A stretch of 64,000 nucleotides of DNA. It comes from Dichetophora obliterata (Eukaryota; Arthropoda; Insecta; Diptera; Sciomyzidae). This document shows positions 56,935 to 64,000 of the stretch, piece after piece. A model generated the notes under the pieces. It did no database searches and was not told the DNA's origin. It worked only from the letters and a program-made list of their open reading frames with translations. A program made the translations under genes and the position numbers. The stretch spans positions 60,654,330-60,718,329 of the forward strand of contig OY986437.1 in NCBI GenBank assembly GCA_963920525.1. Reading direction: 5' to 3'. The stretch's first letter is position 1; each line of letters opens with the position of its first letter.

Positions 56935-58460
56935 TCGGGGATTTGCCGAAGCAGAGCACAGTGAGTCCCTTTTCGTCCTCAATTGGATAAAGGATGCCAC
57001 TGCTCGGAGCACTCATTCGTGAGCAACCTTCTATAAGCAACCTTTGTCACCTCAAACATATCCTTGTAGGTAAATTGACCAATCTCGGCTTCGCCAACAA
57101 ATGGACGTCCCAGAGTGGTCAATCTTATGCTTGCCAGCGCCGGACACTAGCACAAAATGTGTGCCGCTGTTTCCGGCTCATCTAGGCATAACCTACACGC
57201 ATCGTCCTCGGTCAGAGTCATCTTCCCGAGATGGCACATAAAGGGACCGTGTCCTGTGACTAGTGCAGTAAGCCAGCTTAAAGTCCTTCGATTGTATCGT
57301 ATAACTTTTGCTGCCTCACTACGAGACCACTTCACGGCCGCCTTTGATTGCCTGCAATTAACAGTTTCTTCCCACCTTATACGGTGTTCCGAGTCCGTCC
57401 ATTGTTTAATAAGGCCTGCCATCATGTTGTCGCCTATGGCGATACGTGGTTCTGGCCCACAGAATTCTGTGAGCTCATTTGTCTGGGCGCACCTATTGAG
57501 TTTTGTAAGACATTCAATGGCCAACCTTTAAGTGGTGTCTGTCCGTTGCATATATCTAATCACAGACTGATTGTCCAGAGTAAGGACAAATTTCTTGCCA
57601 TTGATCCGGCCATCTATCAGGTGGTCCAGCACATGCACTACACCAAGCATTTCCGCCTGATATACAGACACAAACCTCCCTAACCTCAGTTCACAGGATA
57701 GGCTTAACTCTTCTGATTAAACGCCTGTCCCGACTCTGCCATTCATCAGAGAGCCGTCTGTGAATATACTGATATCGTTACCAGCGATTTCTTCACAAAC
57801 GGCTCCATCTGTTGTAAGAGTTTATAAAATTTTTCTGTTATTCTTACTCTCTGCCTTCCATCCATGGGCATGCATGCCTCCCTGACTTCTCTCTGTGCAA
57901 TTTCAAGGATGCGCATATGACCATGCAGGGCTGTTGCCCCATGTCACGTAGCATTTCGCAATATCCTGAGGGCACCGCTGTTTTCTTTATTTCTAAACTC
58001 AAAGGCAGCATACCTAATAGAACCTCCATTGCGCCTGTTGGTGTGGTGCGTATTGCACCTGTTATTCCAACACACGCCAACCGTTGGACTCTGTCCAGTC
58101 TCTTCTTAATGGTTTTCTGGCTGATTTTGTCTAACCATCATAGTGTAGACTTATTTCACAGCCTCTAGGTTAAGCCCTCTATTTGAGACCACAAACGCGT
58201 CTACACTGAAACAGAACCCTCTTGGCTCTTTGAATCCTATCTTCTACATGCTCGTTCCAGATCAGTTTGCTATCGAGAGTTACCCCTAGATATTTAACCT
58301 TCGTGGACATGTTGATTTCAGCTCCAAAAAGTCTGAGTGGTTCTCTCCTCAGGCCTACCCTCTTTCTAGTAAAGAAAATATTGTCTGATTCGCCTGCGTT
58401 TACGGTAAGGCCTTGTTCTCGACACCACTCCTCCACCATTCGGAGTGCTCCCTTCATGAT
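56935..58460 (-). pseudogene. 5'-truncated LINE: end of RT, RNase H and C-terminus
   Basis: Minus strand. From 58457: RT C-terminal part with MVEEWCREQGLTVNAG, ADNIFFTRKR-like, LFGAEINMSTKVKYLGVTLD and WNEHVEDRIQRAKR. Then the thumb/connection with KKRLDRVQRLACVGITGAI (about 58060-58120) and MEVLLGMLPLSLEIKKTA. A broken RNase H region follows (about 57540-57780), with IDGRI- and LDNQSV-like blocks, then LNRCAQTNELTEFCGPEPRI (about 57440-57500) and a C-terminal CRLCLDEPETAAHILC cysteine/histidine motif (about 57147-57200). This fits RNase H-bearing LINE clades such as I, R1 or LOA. Frameshifts and stops make it non-functional. Similar AATAGC(C/T)GATG(G/A)TTA words lie at both borders. Confidence 0.8.
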
Positions 58461-59410
58461 GTCAGAAAAAAGAAATAGCCGATGGTTAATTAATAATAGA
58501 AAATTTCTTATTTTAAAAAAAAAACGTTTCTCTTAGTTATAGCCGATGATAAGTAAACGTTAGAAAAACTTACTCAAGTGTCATAAGATTTCAACACAAT
58601 CTGGCTAAGTTTCTTCAATTTAGCGAAATAGTTCGTAAATTATTGGATAATTTTCCTAAACTATTTTACACTTCTGGTGTCAATTTAACGAAAAATATAT
58701 ATACTTCATTCTTAGAAAATCTGCCCTGGCGCTAAATGAAGCCCGATTTTCTAACGATTGCGAGCTAATCTTCTAGATTTTCTGGAAATTTTTTACTGAG
58801 TGTAGGTAAAAATGGGTCGCATACGGTTACAAATAAGTAATACATCTCTATAGCTGAACGAGTTTAGAACTTTTAAAAATACATATTATTAAGTGGCAAC
58901 CCTATTATAAAAAAAAATAATTTTGAAATTCTGACAACGGATTCGGAGTCAACGACCCATTTTTTGTCTAGTTTTCGTGCCAACACCGAATTCCTAAAAA
59001 TAAAAAAATTTTATCAACCAAATTGCATTTTAAAATTCTGATTTCAGATTCGAAATCAGCGACTCTCTAACACTGTTCAATGATGTTTAAAAATCTTAAA
59101 AACACATTTTATTACGAGCAATACTGTGGTAAAAATTTAGGTGGTAACCCTAATCTCCATCTAAATTTTTAAAACTTTGACATTCGATCCGAAATCAAAT
59201 CCGATGTCAGAATTTCAAAATTAGAAGAATTCTCAAAAATACAAAAAAAAACTAGATGGCAACTTTATCCGCTATCTTGAATTTTAAATTTTGACATCAA
59301 TTCCGATATCAGAAACCTTACCCCCTAAAACTGCCAACCACGGAGTCCACAGAACCCTTAAAAGTCCTAATACACTTTAGCTTTTCCTAAACAAGCTCAT
59401 TGAATTTTTT

Positions 59411-59457
59411 GGATACTTGCCTTGATTGGATACTTGCCTTGATTGGATACTTGCCTT
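59411..59457 (+). repeat. 17-bp tandem repeat
   Basis: Nearly three units of GGATACTTGCCTTGATT in the right arm of foldback F; the left arm lacks the expansion. Confidence 0.85.
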
Positions 59458-59640
59458 CAATATCAAGCTTTTTGCCGAAGGCATTAAGTTTTTCTTTACT
59501 AGGGACTTCGTGCCGTTCGCTTGTAAGCTAGCATACTTGCAAGTCGCAAGCTGTCGTGGGCTTGTTTATATTCAAGTACAAGTTATACTTGATTGAAAAT
59601 TATCAAGCTCAAGCAAGCTTGAACTCTAACTGCAGCATTG

Positions 59641-61739
59641 GGAATATAGAGGATGGCAGTATATGACTTTCCATTTAATTTTAAATATTTGAAAATGACT
59701 CTTTATTGGCTTGGAACTGTGCACTAAGTCCAATAATAATAATTTTAATTATTCTTTTACCAAGTAAAACTAAATATTTGAATAAATACTTTGTTGATTC
59801 ATTATATATATGTTTTATTTTGACTTTATACTTTTAAAATCATGATTTTATAATCATGTAGTTTAGAGATGCACTGATGAATATTTTACTCGAAAGCATG
59901 TATGCAAAATTGAAAGTCGAGATTTTACGCCTTACGCAGTACGCGTGGGGGTATAAAAAATAATATATTTAAAATAAGAAATAATATGTATAAATGGTAT
60001 TTCAACCAAGAAAGCAATATCATCATTTCAACATTAATCTAGCTCTGAAAGCTCTAACTCGTTTACACAAAAAATTATATAAATATCAAATATAAATAAA
60101 GAAATATTAATTCAACTGAAAAAAAATTCTGTCTTAGCTGGGGATTGAAGCCGGGCCACCCCGGTTCCTTAGATTACGGACTCTACCACGAACTCTACCT
60201 TGTAGGCTACGGCCGCCACTATAAAAAAAATTTTATACAAAACATAATTAACAAAATAGCATAAAAACCATTTATTTGTAAAATTATTATAAATAGTATA
60301 GCTTACATATTCTAAGGAAAACTACATCACATATTTGACAAGGTGCCGGTACAAACCTGGAAAGAAGAAAAAAATATATCGTTAATAAAACATTAGAAAA
60401 TCTTAAGTATGCTTTAAAAAATAAAGCTCTCTCTATGAGATTCTAAGAAGAAATGTTTTAGCAATTTGATTAAGAGGTCATAAATATTAAAACAGACTTT
60501 TAATAAAAAGTTTCGTGGTTCGTAGTATGCTATTCAGTGGTAAATTAAAAAAAAATATGAAACACAAACTGTACATAGAACAAATATTAATACATTTTTT
60601 TAACCATGAACAGTGAATTAAAAACAGCGCATATTTTGCAAAACTATTATAAACTTTTCTTAAAACATTGATTAAAAAAAGCTATGCTTAAAGTTTTTAA
60701 ATTTAAAAATTTGTACATTTAAATACCCTTCATAATGTTATAAATATATAAAAAATTTGTAATAAGCTTCAAAGTAGTTATTCATGACTTTATATAAACA
60801 AGTTTAAAAACTTTAAACTTTGAAGTGAATATATAGCAAGTTGCTATTAGCAACAGATTGTAAAAGTAAAAACATATTTATAATGATTATAAATCATTTT
60901 AAGTTATATCTGTCTGAAAGTTAATAGCTACTTTTATAAAGTACGAGCATAACTTTTCCATTATTTGTATAGCCACAAATTTATCACTTTCAATGTGAAA
61001 TTGATCATACAAAAAATCATCTAAAAATTTTTAGAATTGATCATCTAAAAATCGTACTGGAATGAACTGAACTGTTATGACTAAAAATCATTGCATTTTT
61101 AGCAAAATCAAGTAGCTGTACCTACAACTTTTTCCTTTGCTTCGGAATTAAAGGAAATTTTACAGTTATTTGATCAGTAAGTCACGGCGCAGCACATACT
61201 TATAACTAAAATTGATATTTATAGACTGCAATAAATTAATATTAATTTTGTATATTGCGCCATCTACATCTGTCCATATTTTAAAATCAATAGAGCAAGA
61301 TTTAATTATCTAAAGAAACTAACATTTAGGTCCGGGATAATTGATAAATAATTGAAATATTAAATTTTATTTAATTTCTTCATGATTTTTCCGGGTTTTT
61401 TTGGGAAATTTGGTTTACAGGAAATGTGGTTTGTTTTAAATCCGAGTCAGCTGTGTAAGTTTTTAGCAGACAAATAAAGTTTTAAACAATTATTCTTTAC
61501 AAAATATTTTTATTAAAAAGCCATATAAAAATTAAAAACCAATATAAAAGCAGTTTCAAATGATTCAATTCTTTAGCAGTTATAGAATTTAGATTTCAGT
61601 TAGAAATCTTGAAATAAATTTTAATATTCTTGGGCTTACATATATGTGTCCACACCAAAATTGTATTAAAATTAATTACTGGCCAAGTACTAAAATTCAT
61701 TTATGATAAAAATATTTAAAAATTTCAATTATTGCTCAG
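59641..61739. other. AT-rich non-coding stretch
   Basis: Only the tRNA-like module at 60137-60218 stands out. The rest is A/T-run DNA. Confidence 0.5.
60137..60218 (-). repeat. tRNA-like module T8
   Basis: Minus strand: CGTAGCCTACAAGGTAGAG (A box with a small insertion), CGTGGTAGAGTCCGTAATC, then CGGCTTCAATCCCCAGC (B box). It is related to T3-T6 but carries a duplicated middle, making it about 15 bp longer. Confidence 0.55.
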
Positions 61740-61990
61740 ATTAAGTATAATATTAACCATAGTATTAAATTGATTCCAAAAGGGCATAAAATATCGTTGT
61801 AATTTTTGAGTCGTATTAAAATTTTATACAAAATTGTATTTAAATATAAAAAAGCATGTCTTAAAAATTATATATAATATTCATCATAGTATCGAATTGA
61901 TTCCAAGGGTATGAAATATTGTTGTAATATTTGAACTGTATTAAAATGTAAAAAAAATATATTTAAAAATTTTGTTATTAATTGAGTAGT
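61740..61990 (+). repeat. Tandem duplication, about 127-bp unit
   Basis: Two diverged units sharing TATAATATT(A/C)A(C/T)CATAGTAT, AATTGATTCCAA and GTTGTAAT..TTGA.(T/C)(C/T)GTATTAAAAT. Confidence 0.75.
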
Positions 61991-63558
61991 ATTAAATTTA
62001 ATACTTTTTGTTTTAAAAACCTTAGTATTTTTTTTCTTTTTAAATATCAAAGAACCAAGGCATGCTCCTTATGCAAAAATTTTTTTGTCTTTGACCTGAA
62101 AGGAAAGGAAAGATAATTGGAGGAAGAATTGATTGGAACCATTCGAGAATTATCGATTAGGTGGAAAAAACGTAAAAGACAATTTGAATTGCTTACAAAC
62201 GAGGCTAGTGTTATGCCTTAACCTCGGCAAGCATTTCCAGCCCTCAGTTGTTCCTGTCCTAAAATTCCACATTTTCCACAATTTCGTTGTGGGTTTTTTG
62301 TTTCAATAATTCCTTAATATAGTAGAGAACAAAGAAAGCGAAAAGAACCATGCCCAAACCCGGATATGAACCGGGTTCTGAGCTGAAAGTCTAGTGCACT
62401 CTTCACTAGATTACAAAGGCCGACTATACTTGTATTAAAATTTATTCCAAGATTTATAACAGTGCAGAACTCTGCTTATCTCATAAATAAAACTATAGCA
62501 AGTTTTTGCCTAAGCTAAAAAAAAGTCTGATTATTTTTTGAGTTTCCGTCATTCTACAATATGCAAAACTACTAAATTCAAAAACATTCCGAATTAAAAA
62601 CTATCTAACGTTATAACCACAAATATTGGTCATGCTTCTAAGCTTATCTAAGCCTTTAGAATAGTTGAGGAAACAAATATTTAGAACCAGAAAGCTAAAC
62701 AATAAAATTTTTGATGCTTTAAAATTCTTCAGTCATTTCAGAACTGAAAAAGTTTTTGCCTTTCAAGTTCGACCACCTTGAAAATAAGCAATTTGTTTGT
62801 ATTTCAATTTAATTTTTTTTTTCAACTTTGTTGGTGTTACTTTTATTCCAATTTGCAGCAAACTTTTATAAACTGCTGCTAATAAATTTCTATCTATCAT
62901 TCAATTTGGCCAAATTCAAAAAGAAAAAGAACTAGAAGAAGAAAAATATGAAAAGATGAATGCAGGCAATGTAGAAGAGTGCAACCAAAAGATTGAATGA
63001 ACGAATGACGAACGGAATGCATGGCAACGACGATTTTTTTGGGGGTTGCTTAACTTGATCAAAGTGGATTACCAGTAAATTGCTTTTCCATGCTTTGAAT
63101 GATTTTGCTGCAAAAGACGACAACGACGGCGAAGGATATTATTAAGGAGGTGAACCAAAAACAAAAAAAAAAAAAATATAAAAGAATCAAGACTATATGG
63201 AAGACAGCTGACGATGATGCCAACAAGCATAGGTTAAGCAGTTGACGATGATACGGCGCAGCAAGGACGATAGTGAAGTGCAAGGATAAAACGCCAAGCG
63301 TAAGACTGTAAATGTGTGTGTATGTGACATGTAGAGAGCACAGCACAATATGACTAGCTTATATGAGCGTGTTTGTCTAGTTTATGTCAGCAGACACTTG
63401 AAGTGAGCCGCTGCACAGTGGAACAAAGCTCAACTGTTCCATCCAAATTGATTTCATGGTCATAGAATTAAAGCAATTAAATTTTTTTTTTAAATATTCG
63501 TTATTGAATTATCTATTAATAAGTTATTTTAAGGTAAAGAAAACCTATTTCCAAGAAT
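61991..63558. other. Non-coding stretch
   Basis: Apart from module T9, about 62880-63440 is less AT-rich (AAGAAGAAAAA, GACGACAACGACGGCGAAGG) and may be unique intergenic or intronic DNA. No gene is recognised. Confidence 0.45.
62352..62423 (-). repeat. tRNA-like module T9
   Basis: 72 nt on the minus strand: GTAATCTAGTGAAGAG (A-box-like) and a perfect T-arm, CCCGG-TTCATAT-CCGGG. The acceptor ends (GGCCTTT and TTTGGGC) do not pair and the anticodon stem is poor, so a SINE head or tRNA pseudogene is more likely than a working tRNA. Confidence 0.5.
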
Positions 63559-63690
63559 GCAGTTTTGCAGCTTTTTTTCTATAAAAAAGTTATTTTTTTA
63601 AGCTAATTTTGTTTTTAAATATATGCAGTTTCGCAGCTTGTTTTCTATAAAAATGTAATTGTTTTTGTATGGCAACTTTGTTTTTAAATA
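63559..63690 (+). repeat. Tandem duplication, about 67-bp unit
   Basis: Two units sharing GCAGTTT(T/C)GCAGCTT, TTTTCTATAAAAA and AACTTTG or AATTTTG followed by TTTTTAAATAT. Confidence 0.75.
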
Positions 63691-64000
63691 TAATTTTGCA
63701 TTTATTATTATTTAAGACAAAATACTTAGATAAGAAGGGTTTAGCAAAGAATAAATTACAATTAAAACAAAACTTACTCATAATTGGACAAAAACAAAAA
63801 TGCCTACAATTTGATATTCTGTTCTATTCTATCACTTAAAGGAAATTTAAAAACCAACCTTGATATAATATAGCTCTGCCTACTGGTTTGTTTTGGTCTA
63901 TTAACTATTATATCGTGAGCTTATATTCAATATGACCTATCTAAAAAAAAAACTTTTTTCAGGAGAGCAAAAACATCGTTTTAATCATTTCGTGTACAAA
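63691..64000. other. AT-rich non-coding end of window
   Basis: Nothing recognised. Confidence 0.45.

Larger units (their letters stand above)
56078..58802 (+). mobile_element. Element D: CAC-ended element in foldback F, carrying a LINE
   Basis: A 2,725-bp element starting CACTCAAAAAAATCTGC and ending TTTTTTACTGAGTG, flanked by TA (56076-56077 and 58803-58804). The opposite arm of F has the uninterrupted site (reversed, ACGAAAACTAGACAAAAAA), which supports the borders. It contains tRNA-like module T7, a 57-bp tandem duplication and a LINE fragment. The element proper is about 1.2 kb. Confidence 0.82.
55425..59640. mobile_element. Foldback element F with long imperfect arms
   Basis: The left arm (about 55425-56077, plus 58805-58822) is matched by an inverted right arm (about 58945-59640). 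Paired landmarks: GAATTCGGTGCTGGCACGAA with GTGCCAACACCGAATTC, CCACAGTA with TACTGTGG, GATTTCGAATCTGAATTCAG with GATTCGAAATCAGCGAC, and AAGCTT-rich outer ends. The loop is about 120 bp (58826-58945). The arms are clearly diverged, so the element is old. Element D interrupts the left arm. The ends are approximate; no target duplication was found. Confidence 0.7.

Noticed and set aside
59871..60545. A ninth CAC element (CACTGATGAATATT to GCTATTCAGTG) around module T8
   Set aside because: The flanks are TG on the left and GT on the right, not a direct repeat, and the inner ends match poorly.
62352..62423. A genuine tRNA gene
   Set aside because: The T-arm is perfect but the acceptor and anticodon stems do not pair, so it is kept only as a tRNA-like module.
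1..64000. Host protein-coding genes, rRNA genes, bacterial or viral gene clusters
   Set aside because: No frame outside transposable elements shows recognisable domains; the window reads as intergenic or intronic DNA of a fly.

Overview
This window looks like repeat-packed, non-coding nuclear DNA from a fly (order Diptera, probably Brachycera). The grounds are high A+T, scattered CAG/CAA triplet runs and (CA)n runs, two different DD41D (rosa-type) members of the Tc1/mariner group, a degenerate DD34D mariner, fly-type LINE remains and many short non-autonomous elements. I see no bacterial operons, no rRNA, no CRISPR array and no recognisable host protein gene. The only intact coding gene is a transposase.

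Layout. 1-4334: AT-rich unique DNA with two copies of a 250-bp repeat. 4335-9840: a dead LINE (endonuclease and reverse transcriptase) broken by a rosa-type DD41D transposon (5026-6352) and by an unclassified 1.34-kb GC-richer repeat (R1, 6753-8091). 10285-11187: a second DD41D lineage, internally deleted. 11465-11847: N-terminal mariner scrap. 14781-15118: GC-rich inverted-repeat element. 18657-19993: second copy of the 1.34-kb repeat (R2). 20364-23042: element A1 with a nested MITE. 25060-26290: dispersed repeat G. 26333-28103: hAT-like element with an 8-bp target duplication. 29660-31250: degenerate DD34D mariner carrying a retroposon scrap and a foldback MITE. 32597-32887: foldback. 33327-37276: a 3.95-kb DNA transposon with about 0.54-kb near-identical terminal inverted repeats and an uninterrupted three-exon, 722-codon transposase gene. 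37735-38765: degenerate 12-bp minisatellite. 38880-45008: elements C, B1 (hosting A2) and B2, the last two forming a palindrome. 47487-50186: two further TIR elements. 50879-52890: a 0.8-kb direct duplication. 55425-59640: a foldback holding element D, which holds a LINE fragment. 59641-64000: AT-rich DNA with small duplications and tRNA-like modules.

Two patterns recur. First, eight insertions (A1, A2, B1, B2, C, D, E1, E2) begin with CAC, end with GTG and are flanked by 2-bp direct repeats (TA, TG, TT or AG). For E1, A2 and D the uninterrupted site is visible elsewhere in the window. I infer one CACTA-like (CMC-type) transposition machinery acting on unrelated non-autonomous cargo. Second, nine tRNA-like A-box/B-box modules occur. 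Five share one consensus, and four of the nine lie inside CAC elements.

The nesting gives relative ages: LINE before rosa and R1; repeat G before the 3.95-kb transposon; B1 before A2; foldback F before D, and D before its LINE; mariner before the foldback MITE. The 3.95-kb transposon, with arms almost identical over about 0.5 kb, is the youngest-looking and the only one with intact coding capacity.
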